From positions 1 to 40,216 of the IMG/VR virus record IMGVR_UViG_3300034190_002923: DNA of 40,216 nt; one strand, given 5' to 3'. The notes under the pieces are model-generated. The model was given only the letters and a program-made list of their open reading frames with translations, made no database searches and was not told the origin of the DNA. Position numbers and translations under genes: made by a program. This DNA comes from a virus. Shown here one piece after another: positions 21,462-28,296 of this stretch (position 1 is the stretch's first letter; each line of letters starts with the position of its first letter).

Positions 21462-22081
21462 TATAAAGCCTCTCTTGCTACGATAGTAATACTGTAATGC
21501 ATGAGTGAGTTGGTGCTCCATGAAACGCTGTTAGCGGATAGCCGGAACTGAGTCTTACATGATTGAGTAGTTATTGCGTCATTATCTGCTGGAGAAGATC
21601 TTAAGCTTGGCCACAGAGTTAAGGTAGCGTCACCTGTAACATCACTGTTGACATCCTCTAGAACCTTATACATTCTAGATGTGGATCCAGTTCCTAGCTG
21701 TATATAGTCTCCAGCTTTCATTATACCTGTAGTGCTGACAGTCCAGCCCTTAGTAGCTAAAGAGTTACCTGTCTGAGATGCTCCATCTACTAGTGGCGTA
21801 CCTGTAGCTACCCCTCTTGGAGTCTCAGCATCAAAGTCTCCAGCAAGGAATGTACCTTCTTTACCATTTAACTTTAGTAGGAACGATAACCAGTCTTCGG
21901 CCTCCTCCCTAGTCATTGTAGGCAGTGTAAACTCTAGTTCCCACCACTGGCCTGACCATCCATATAGTTTGGACGTACCTGTGAATGGAGATATAGATTC
22001 TGATACCACAGACCTGGCAGCTAACCTAGATCGTATAGGCTTAGGCGTGCTTGGTGTTGATAGTGGATATGATATAGGCAT
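21461..22081 (-). CDS. Minor/distal tail protein (206 aa)
   Basis: Contains WWELEFTLPTMTREEAEDWLSFLLKL near the N-terminus and GTFLAGDFD, features of small tail proteins encoded right after the tape measure gene (lambda gpM-like position). Beta-rich throughout. Start overlaps the tape measure stop (TAATG). The likely role is joining the tube to the tip. Confidence 0.7.
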   Translation of the reverse strand: MPISYPLSTPSTPKPIRSRLAARSVVSESISPFTGTSKLYGWSGQWWELEFTLPTMTREEAEDWLSFLLKLNGKEGTFLAGDFDAETPRGVATGTPLVDGASQTGNSLATKGWTVSTTGIMKAGDYIQLGTGSTSRMYKVLEDVNSDVTGDATLTLWPSLRSSPADNDAITTQSCKTQFRLSANSVSWSTNSLMHYSITIVAREAL

Positions 22082-23877
22082 TATTGTCCCCTTATTGTTC
22101 TAGCTACTGTTCCGCCACGGCTTACAGCTTCACTTACCGCATCTACGGCGTCTCTCTTAAATACATCTCTCATGTTCATCACTTCAGCTCTCACTGTATC
22201 CTGTACTCCAAGTGCGAAGTTTTGGTTGATGTTGACAGTCATACCGCCTCCACCTGCTCCATTAGGTATAATAGTTCCAGCTCCGTCCGGCACAAAGAGT
22301 TCCGGTCCTTTCTCACCCACTACAGATACTTTACCGAGGGGAGGTCTTCCTCCCTCTGCAAACAATCCTCCGAATAAGGATCCTAGTCCTCCTCCGCCTT
22401 CGCCGCCTCCGAATAAGGATCCTAGTCCACCTCCTGACTCTCCTCCGCCACCTAATCCGCTAAACAGTATTCCTCCCAAAGAACTTATTATGCCTCCGAA
22501 AGGTCCTCCTATAGATCCTCCTAGTTGAGAGAATATACTCTGGAACATCCCCTGCCATTGGGATTGTATGTTGGTAGTGGTAGTCTTGGATTTCTTTTCC
22601 GCCTTGTCCATGGCCTGTTCGGCCTCATCTCCCATCTTCTTAAACTTCTCAGTATTAGCCTGTACTTCATTTCCCTGCTGTATAACTTCTTCTGTGACCT
22701 TCCTAGCCTCTAAAGCAACCCTAACTAGTTGATCTATTTCTTCCTGCCTAAGTTCGTTATTATCACTAACTATCTCCTTTAACCTATCTCTGGCCAAGTT
22801 AACGTCCTTAATAGCTGAAAGCTCTTTGGAAAATGCTTGTAATTGTTTCTCTGTAACTGGCTGACCTGGTGCGGCAACCTGCGGCACCCCACTCTCAAAA
22901 TTATCTAGTGCTCCGAAGAATCCGCCTTGACCAGGAGTTCCACTTTGGGCACCTTGCATAGCTCTTCCAAAAGGAGTCGCTGATATATCTCTATTCATGA
23001 AGTTCCATACGGATTCCATAACCTGCTGTAACTTTAAGAATCCTTCTATCCATAGGGCGATACCTTCTGCGAACACATTTACGAATGTTCTAACCGCTGG
23101 TATCATCTCTGTTAGTAGTGGAAGTAACCTTTCACCAAGCTGCGCCTTCATATCGAATATTTCACCATTCAATTTCTTCATCTGGTTAGTGAATGACTCG
23201 GAGGTTCTGGTGGCATCACCGTGAGCATCCTTAGTATCCCCAAGGATTAGGTTTAGTCGAGCCATAGTCTTCTCTTGCTCAGTAGCTCCCTTTACACCTT
23301 CTTCAATTCCCATATTGAATAGCTCTTGATCTAGCCTAGCTTGGGTAATAACTATACCATACTTTCGAACTGTTTCATGATTTCCCACCAAAGCACTCTG
23401 GAAGTCTCTCATCACATCAGGAGTGAGTTTATTACTAAAGGATGCAACATCCTCAGACAACTCTACCATCTGCTTTGCCAGTGCTGCTGCTTTTTCCCTT
23501 GCGAATCCCATAGGTACAAACGTATCCTGTAGTGAGGAAGCGTACTCCATCAACTGTAGCTTACTTCTTCCGATGGAATTTGCTAATGTCCCTGCCCATT
23601 GCTCCACTGATCTCGCGGTAGATCCAAACACAACCTCGAACTTAGCTCTCATCTCTTCTGCGTTTGCCGCAGCCTTGACAAGACTAACCCCGAACTGAGT
23701 TACAGCGGTGACAGCAAAGGCTCCAGCTAACATGCCAGCGAACCCGCTAAATGCGGATCTCATCCTAGTTGCTGCGGATCTTGTACTGACTACAGCTGTA
23801 TTTAGGTCAGACTTTAACTTTTTAGTAGAGGCCCTAACCTCTACAGTAGCCTTACCTAGTGATTCGTTGAATCCCAT
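22081..23877 (-). CDS. Tape measure protein
   Basis: 598 aa. The N-terminus has long helices, then a hydrophobic stretch (about 40-72), a long helical middle, and a glycine-rich C-terminal segment (about 455-510) with a repeated GGLGSLFGG unit. This is the usual layout of siphovirus tape measures. At about 1.5 angstroms per residue it would give a tail near 90 nm. The start lies within the end of the frameshifted chaperone gene. The C-terminal Gly-rich hydrophobic part may help membrane penetration. Confidence 0.9.
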   Translation of the reverse strand: MGFNESLGKATVEVRASTKKLKSDLNTAVVSTRSAATRMRSAFSGFAGMLAGAFAVTAVTQFGVSLVKAAANAEEMRAKFEVVFGSTARSVEQWAGTLANSIGRSKLQLMEYASSLQDTFVPMGFAREKAAALAKQMVELSEDVASFSNKLTPDVMRDFQSALVGNHETVRKYGIVITQARLDQELFNMGIEEGVKGATEQEKTMARLNLILGDTKDAHGDATRTSESFTNQMKKLNGEIFDMKAQLGERLLPLLTEMIPAVRTFVNVFAEGIALWIEGFLKLQQVMESVWNFMNRDISATPFGRAMQGAQSGTPGQGGFFGALDNFESGVPQVAAPGQPVTEKQLQAFSKELSAIKDVNLARDRLKEIVSDNNELRQEEIDQLVRVALEARKVTEEVIQQGNEVQANTEKFKKMGDEAEQAMDKAEKKSKTTTTNIQSQWQGMFQSIFSQLGGSIGGPFGGIISSLGGILFSGLGGGGESGGGLGSLFGGGEGGGGLGSLFGGLFAEGGRPPLGKVSVVGEKGPELFVPDGAGTIIPNGAGGGGMTVNINQNFALGVQDTVRAEVMNMRDVFKRDAVDAVSEAVSRGGTVARTIRGQ

Positions 23878-24478
23878 AATTTCTTTGCCTCTATAAATTC
23901 TTGTTTCTTAACTTTAATCCGTTCCTCCTCAGGTAACAGATCGAACATCCATCTGCTTATAGTATACTTCTTGTGATCTATCTTGGAAAATAGACCTGCA
24001 TAGTAGGAAGAAGACATAAGTTCTCTAAACGATTCAAACTTAACCTTCTTTATACTTAGGTACTTATTGTTGATCTCACCAATGGTCATATCCCAAAATT
24101 GAGATGGCACTAGATCAAGATACCCCAGTGCTAGCTCCAAGAGCTCTTCCCAGTCGACCCTTCCGTCACTTTCCTCGGAGCTAGCCTCTACTTTTTTGAG
24201 TTACCTAACGCCATAGTTAGTGACTTTGACACATGCTCAGCGAGTTTCATGATCGTAATGTCTAGATCCATGAGCTCTTCTACAGAACGTTCGTCGCCAC
24301 TGAAGTGTTTAAACAGTGTGAATATCGCATTCATATCTAATTTGTCTATCATGTCTAACAATGATAGGAGTTTATTGTCGCATCCTAGATCTTCTAGAAC
24401 ATCGTACAATCTTTTGTTTGTAGCTTTAAGAGTAAAGGACTCTTTACCTATTTTAAATCTAACTTCTGATAACGCCAT
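23856..24478 (-). CDS. Tail assembly chaperone, -1 frameshift product (gpGT-like)
   Basis: Predicted fusion of the 96-aa protein with 111 further residues read after a -1 slip at 24191-24197, about 207 aa in all. The downstream frame has no ATG of its own near the join (only TTG at 24140), which favours translation by frameshifting. In lambda-like tails the G and GT products are made in a fixed ratio and hold the tape measure during tube assembly. The gene order tube protein, G, GT, tape measure is preserved here. Confidence 0.85.
24130..24197 (-). promoter_or_regulatory. Programmed -1 ribosomal frameshift signal
   Basis: The heptamer A AAA AAG lies in the right frame at 24191-24197, immediately before the zero-frame TAG. 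After five bases GCTAGCTCC (24177-24185) can pair perfectly with GGAGCTAGC (24130-24138), a nine-pair stem enclosing 38 bases. Heptamer, frame, spacing and stem all match known stimulators of -1 slipping in phage tail genes. Confidence 0.88.
24188..24478 (-). CDS. Tail assembly chaperone, short product (gpG-like)
   Basis: 96 aa, starting MALSEVRFKIGKESFTLKAT, alpha-rich and ending in NSKK at a TAG directly after the slippery sequence. GGGGAG lies before the ATG. Identity rests on position between tail tube and tape measure genes and on the frameshift site at its end; the sequence itself is too diverged for a firm family name. Confidence 0.85.
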   Translation of the reverse strand: MALSEVRFKIGKESFTLKATNKRLYDVLEDLGCDNKLLSLLDMIDKLDMNAIFTLFKHFSGDERSVEELMDLDITIMKLAEHVSKSLTMALGNSKK

Positions 24479-24547
24479 TTTAAGCTCCCCTAATGGTTTA
24501 TTCTAATTGGTTGGTACCATATGTATGGGTACCGGCATATAAGCCAA

Positions 24548-24572
24548 CAGGGGCCCATTAAAGGGCCTCCTG
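24548..24572 (-). terminator. Strong hairpin after the tail tube gene
   Basis: CAGG plus GGCCC pairs with GGGCC plus CCTG across an ATTAAA loop, with one bulged T: nine pairs. It starts 15 bp after the tube protein stop. No T run follows. It may act as a partial terminator or protect the abundant tube mRNA. The spacer also carries ATAAGCCAACAG (24539-24550) and a GGTACC-containing inverted repeat at about 24512-24532. Confidence 0.6.
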
Positions 24573-24586
24573 AGGCAATATAACTA

Positions 24587-24985
24587 TTATACTGCGGTTA
24601 GTCCGCCATCAAATGCTATTGCTGCGCTATAAGTGGCAGCCTCGTTATCCGACCATGTTAAAGACAGGTTGGTTAATTGCGCTGTTCCATTCTTATACTC
24701 TACTCCACTACGGTAATATCTCACTGTGATCTGTGATCCAGCCTCTATCTGTGTGATAAGTCTCTGTTGAGCGTCATCACTATGTACGTACAGGCCTTCC
24801 ACAGATCCTGTTATTTTGTGGTGTCCCACCATACCAGTTCGAGCGGTATCGCCCTTAGCGGTAGTGTCAATTTCGTCGATATCGTAGTCTAATGTTACGC
24901 TTGTTTCCGATGCAATCGCCAGTGGCGTTGCGGTGGCTCCGTCTACGTAAAATCTTACGATATCGCCTTTTTCAGCTGATGCCAT
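24587..24985 (-). CDS. Major tail tube protein
   Basis: 132 aa. Starts MASAEKGDIVRFYVDGATATPLAIASE, followed by TTAKGDTARTGMVGHHKITGSVEGLY and GVEYKNGTAQLTNLSLTWSDNE. This matches small tail tube proteins of the TP901-1/HK97 type, which polymerise as stacked hexamers. AAGGAGA precedes the ATG. It is followed by a strong hairpin and then the tail chaperones, the conserved siphovirus order. Confidence 0.88.
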   Translation of the reverse strand: MASAEKGDIVRFYVDGATATPLAIASETSVTLDYDIDEIDTTAKGDTARTGMVGHHKITGSVEGLYVHSDDAQQRLITQIEAGSQITVRYYRSGVEYKNGTAQLTNLSLTWSDNEAATYSAAIAFDGGLTAV

Positions 24986-25040
24986 TTATATTCTCCTTTT
25001 TGCCGTAGCAAAACTGTGCTCTCACCTAAGAGCAATTAAT

Positions 25041-25466
25041 CTAGATTAGGGTGAAGTTAAACGACAGTATCGATCCAACTATCTCATCGTCAGTCTCGGC
25101 GGACGTCAGGCCTACGAGCTGCGCTATGAAATTAGTATCGGATGATAATGTCAATTCTTGCTCATGCAGTAGTCTAATGACATCATGCACAATTTGTTCA
25201 AGTAATTTGGTGGACTCAGGCTCTCCGGTATAGCACCCTATGTCTATACCTATGCTTAGTCCTGTAAAATCTTTAGCTCCGAACGGCTCTATACTTGATA
25301 TAGGCCTTATTATAACGAAAGGTAAAGATGAGTCTGCGGGAACTAACTTCCCACTAAATATGGCATTGCCGCCCCCATATGAGGCAAGCCTAGCTACTAA
25401 CGTAGCGTCGCCATTTAACGCTGTAAATATAGCGTCAATAAGTTGTGTAATACCGGGTATAGCCAT
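25041..25466 (-). CDS. Tail terminator / completion protein (DUF3168-like)
   Basis: 141 aa. The pattern of an N-terminal helix, then LVARLASYGGGNAIFSGKLVPADSSLPFVIIRPI, then LLEQIVHDVIRLLHEQ and a final beta strand is typical of tail terminator proteins that cap the tube and join it to the head. It lies between the gp10-like and tail tube genes, as expected. AGAGG precedes the ATG. Confidence 0.8.
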   Translation of the reverse strand: MAIPGITQLIDAIFTALNGDATLVARLASYGGGNAIFSGKLVPADSSLPFVIIRPISSIEPFGAKDFTGLSIGIDIGCYTGEPESTKLLEQIVHDVIRLLHEQELTLSSDTNFIAQLVGLTSAETDDEIVGSILSFNFTLI

Positions 25467-25467
25467 C

Positions 25468-25887
25468 TTAACCTCTCTTAAGTATTTGTAATATAAGTCT
25501 TTTGTTCTTCCACAGTGCTGGTTTTAAAAAAGGTCTAGCTGCTTGATCATATATTCTGCCTCTTTTATCCCTCCCTGTAAATCCTTTCTCCAGTCTTAAC
25601 GCGTAATCTGAGGCTGGACCTTTAGCCACACCATATTTAGCAACTACATCTTTTCCTTCTACTATAACTAAGTTCGTTATATTGTTTCTCAAAGTTCCTA
25701 GCCCAACATTAGGAACGTTACCGGGCTTAGAAGGGTTCTTACCTTTCATATTAGACACAGTCATAGAAGATTTAACATATGCTTCTAGCGCTGTAGCCAC
25801 CCTGGCCATTCTTCTTTCCACTTCTCTAAGCAGCTTACCAGTGAACTTAGATATATTGAGTTTTATATTTATTCTACTTTTAGCCAC
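25468..25887 (-). CDS. HK97 gp10-like tail component
   Basis: 139 aa, GTG start with AGGAAG upstream. Basic helical N-terminus, then RNNITNLVIVEGKDVVAKYGV and YALRLEKGF followed by ARPFLKPAL, the characteristic end of the HK97 gp10 family (head-tail joining or tail assembly). Its start is about 24 bp after the conserved non-coding repeat 25911-26071, so expression may depend on that element. Confidence 0.85.
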   Translation of the reverse strand: MAKSRINIKLNISKFTGKLLREVERRMARVATALEAYVKSSMTVSNMKGKNPSKPGNVPNVGLGTLRNNITNLVIVEGKDVVAKYGVAKGPASDYALRLEKGFTGRDKRGRIYDQAARPFLKPALWKNKRLILQILKRG

Positions 25888-25910
25888 TAATCTTCCTTAT
25901 TTAATTTATT

Positions 25911-26071
25911 TTCACGGACTTTGTCCTTTTCATGGGATATACTTTAAAAAACACCTAACATAAGTGATACGTAAGTATCCCGTGACCGTAAGTCATAACA
26001 CCAATCACAATAAAAGAATAACAATAATAAGTTAATCAAATAGAATACGGTAGTATTTAGTATACATACGG
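25911..26071 (-). repeat. Diverged inverted non-coding repeat, copy 2
   Basis: Fills most of the 188-bp spacer 25888-26075. In minus-strand order it has block 1 (26071-26038, 30 of 34 identical to 1358-1391), a middle part with a GATAC/GTATC dyad (25966-25979), the 17-mer TAAAGTATATCCCATGA (25946-25930), and TCCGTGAA (25918-25911). Within block 1 the dyad is AATAC-TACC-GTATT, while copy 1 has AGTAC-TATC-GTACT: both arms changed together. It interrupts otherwise tightly packed head-tail genes. No open frame of note lies inside. Confidence 0.85.
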
Positions 26072-26075
26072 TGTC

Positions 26076-26405
26076 TTATGCACCTGGCTCTACTAGCTCT
26101 GCGTCTAATTCTAAATGTAGTCCTCTACTAGGTCTACTTATCCCCACTACCTCATATACAAGGCTTCCTACTGTTAAAGTATCATGTACCTTAACTGTAG
26201 CGGATGGTCCTACGAATACTAAGTAATTCCCTAGTCCTTCCTCTCTGTCAGCTCTCTCACGTTCTAGTGATCCTTTCATGCTGACCCTGCACGGCAGTGC
26301 TGTCGTCTCAGTTGCGAATGTGAATGTCTGACCACCACGACTATCAGTGGATCTGCTCTTTCTCTTATGTACTGCTGTACTATTAAATCTACTTGCTATA
26401 CCCAT
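26076..26405 (-). CDS. Head closure / head-tail joining protein (SPP1 gp16-like)
   Basis: 109 aa. A small beta-barrel-like protein: TFTFATETTALPCRVSMKG, LVFVGPSATVKVHDTLTVGSLVYEVVGI. This pattern and its position two genes from the connector match head-closure proteins that plug the portal and dock the tail. Its stop is just before the non-coding repeat. Assignment rests on pattern and gene order. Confidence 0.75.
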   Translation of the reverse strand: MGIASRFNSTAVHKRKSRSTDSRGGQTFTFATETTALPCRVSMKGSLERERADREEGLGNYLVFVGPSATVKVHDTLTVGSLVYEVVGISRPSRGLHLELDAELVEPGA

Positions 26406-26407
26406 GT

Positions 26408-26665
26408 CTACCTCTGTAGTGTTGCATCAAAGCGTGCTCTGATCTCTTTCTTAAGTCTTCCCTTACGTCTATTAACGTACTCTGTAGCCGCTTCCTCGGA
26501 TACCCCGTGGTCTGTTAAGGCCTCGTGCATCTCGTCCTCTATGACGTCTCTAATAGCCCTTCTTAGGTTCTTTCTGAACTGGGAGGTTACTATTCCTTTC
26601 AATACTGCATCTATTAGCTTGGCTGGGACAGCCCCGGCTACTGCAGATAATATTGTTTGCCACAT
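26408..26665 (-). CDS. Hypothetical helical protein (85 aa) in the head-tail module
   Basis: Hydrophobic N-terminus (MWQTILSAVAGAVPAKL) followed by a highly charged, arginine-rich helical body. AAGGA lies five bases before the ATG; this ribosome site is next to the plus-strand promoter of the antisense gene at 26738. No family recognised. It could be a small virion or assembly protein. Confidence 0.6.
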   Translation of the reverse strand: MWQTILSAVAGAVPAKLIDAVLKGIVTSQFRKNLRRAIRDVIEDEMHEALTDHGVSEEAATEYVNRRKGRLKKEIRARFDATLQR

Positions 26666-26673
26666 AATATTCC

Positions 26674-26702
26674 TTTACATTTAATTCTTTATTTCATATA
26701 AT
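26674..26702 (+). promoter_or_regulatory. Sigma70-type promoter of the antisense gene at 26738
   Basis: TTTACA (26674-26679), 17-bp spacer, TATAAT (26697-26702): one mismatch from consensus. It points against the late transcription unit and lies 36 bp before the next ATG. It supports an independently expressed moron-like cassette. Confidence 0.75.
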
Positions 26703-26737
26703 GAAGATAGAAGCAAACACCAACAAAGGAGTAAGCG

Positions 26738-26953
26738 ATGGGTTTCAATTTTAGAAAACGCCTGTATATTAGCTTCGCAGCAACAAGTGTTGCGGCATAT
26801 TTATTAATAGATAATCCCGGTATCTTCACATTTAAAGTGTTAGCTGCTCAGTTCATAGTATCCCTATGTCTGGAGGAGCTACGTAAGGTACTTAAAGACC
26901 TCAATGTAAAGGAAATAATTCGTGACTATTTCCTTAATATGGATTATAGTTAA
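26738..26953 (+). CDS. Moron-like small membrane protein (71 aa), antisense in late unit
   Basis: Has its own promoter at 26674-26702 and AAGGAG six bases before the ATG. The protein starts with a basic MGFNFRKR, has two hydrophobic segments (about residues 10-25 and 30-45), and a charged C-terminal tail. It is the only gene on this strand for kilobases and separates the connector gene from the 85-aa gene. The arrangement suggests early or constitutive expression, perhaps a host-modifying or exclusion factor; no family recognised. Confidence 0.7.
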   Translation: MGFNFRKRLYISFAATSVAAYLLIDNPGIFTFKVLAAQFIVSLCLEELRKVLKDLNVKEIIRDYFLNMDYS

Positions 26954-26975
26954 TGTAGTCCTATCATCTTAATGG

Positions 26976-27446
26976 TTAGTGCCAGTATACTATTCTTCTA
27001 TATGGAGCTATCAAAGCTCTTACTTGATGAGGCATATCTCCGATATCGTAGTATGTCTCACTATCATCTCCAGTCTTGTAGCTCTTTACAGCTCCACTGG
27101 CGTTAGTTGTTAGATAGTCTACCCACATGTCGATTGCTAACTGTATGTCGTCCGGTATGGCAGCATAGCCACCACTATATGCTAATGTCCATTTCTGTCT
27201 ATCTTTATCCCACTTACTTCCATCTACTCTATACACTGCACCCATCTCTAGGTCAGCTGCATACGCAGTAGTTGTAACAGCAACAGCTGTTGTGTTGTTA
27301 GTAACACTGGTCACTGATATAATGGGACCGATCTTAACGATCATGTCGTCATGACCTCCATCGAACTTCTGTGTCAATGCTGTGGCTGAGAACTTAGTGT
27401 TGCAGAACTTCTCTATAGCTGCTTGTACTTGGTCACTTAGTGCCAT
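26976..27446 (-). CDS. Head-tail connector / adaptor protein (gp6-like)
   Basis: 156 aa. The segment IPDDIQLAIDMWVDYL and an N-terminal helix followed by beta strands are typical of the connector family (HK97 gp6, SPP1 gp15), which forms a ring under the portal. It begins the connector block after the fibre genes. AGGAGATAAC precedes the ATG. Confidence 0.8.
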   Translation of the reverse strand: MALSDQVQAAIEKFCNTKFSATALTQKFDGGHDDMIVKIGPIISVTSVTNNTTAVAVTTTAYAADLEMGAVYRVDGSKWDKDRQKWTLAYSGGYAAIPDDIQLAIDMWVDYLTTNASGAVKSYKTGDDSETYYDIGDMPHQVRALIAPYRRIVYWH

Positions 27447-27494
27447 TGTTATCTCCTATTAATTTAATTCTTATGTCGGACTACCTTACTACTA

Positions 27495-28292
27495 TTAATA
27501 GAATGTAAAACTATCTCCAAGGTAGCTATTGGGGAATATTAATCCCTGCATTCCTCCAGATACTTTAGCGCTTGTACCTGCAGTCCTCCTAGCCCTTAAG
27601 ACTAGGTCAGTCTTCTCAGGGAAGAACTGATGATGTTGGAAGTCTAAAGACTCGCTCCCTTCATACATTATATGAGTTATAGCTTCTACTTGAGTTAAGG
27701 TAAGTTGTGGAAAGTTAGCTACTAAGCTTATCTCCATCTCATCATTCCTTCCAGTACCAATATTGATAAGTGTTAGTATCATGAAGTGATCGGCTGGCAC
27801 GGTTAATGCGCACTGGCTGGATATTCCTCCCAACTCTGGTACCACATCTTGTACCTCGCCACTACTGCTTGCGGTCGCTGTAATCTCTCCTGCGTTAGTA
27901 AGCCCAGATCCTGCTGAGATAACTAACATACGTCCAACTCTTAGGTAGGACTTAGAAGTAAGTACATTAGATGTTCCATTTAAGGTTACGTTCTCTGTAA
28001 TTCGATTATAGTTCTCATCTAACCCCACTATCGTGATCGTCCTAGCTCCTGTGCCCGCTGAAGTGTCATTAACGTCAGTACTTACTATATTCATGGTCTC
28101 AGCAGATGTCAGTAAGGTCCTTTGACCTCCCCCACTGTAATCCCATACGTCTTCAGTAGTAGTACCTACTGATGTGTTTACCCCTACTCTATCTCCCACG
28201 AAGGCATCCTTAACCATCCCTAGAGCCACGCTCATATCTAATGGTATTCCAGCCATTCCTACAGGTAGATCAGGCCTAATTCTCTTTGCCAT
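27495..28292 (-). CDS. Putative virion structural protein (265 aa)
   Basis: Beta-rich, almost free of cysteine, with Gly-, Thr- and Ser-rich segments such as TITIVGLDENYNRITENVTLNGTS, in keeping with head-surface proteins. It lies between the collagen-like fibre and the connector, four bases after the fibre stop, so it may belong with the fibre as its base. GGGGT precedes the ATG. No named domain recognised. Confidence 0.6.
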   Translation of the reverse strand: MAKRIRPDLPVGMAGIPLDMSVALGMVKDAFVGDRVGVNTSVGTTTEDVWDYSGGGQRTLLTSAETMNIVSTDVNDTSAGTGARTITIVGLDENYNRITENVTLNGTSNVLTSKSYLRVGRMLVISAGSGLTNAGEITATASSSGEVQDVVPELGGISSQCALTVPADHFMILTLINIGTGRNDEMEISLVANFPQLTLTQVEAITHIMYEGSESLDFQHHQFFPEKTDLVLRARRTAGTSAKVSGGMQGLIFPNSYLGDSFTFY

Positions 28293-28296
28293 TATA

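Noticed and set aside
22172-22528. Proline-rich plus-strand frame (118 codons)
   Set aside because: It is the complement of the glycine-rich end of the tape measure gene and has no independent evidence.
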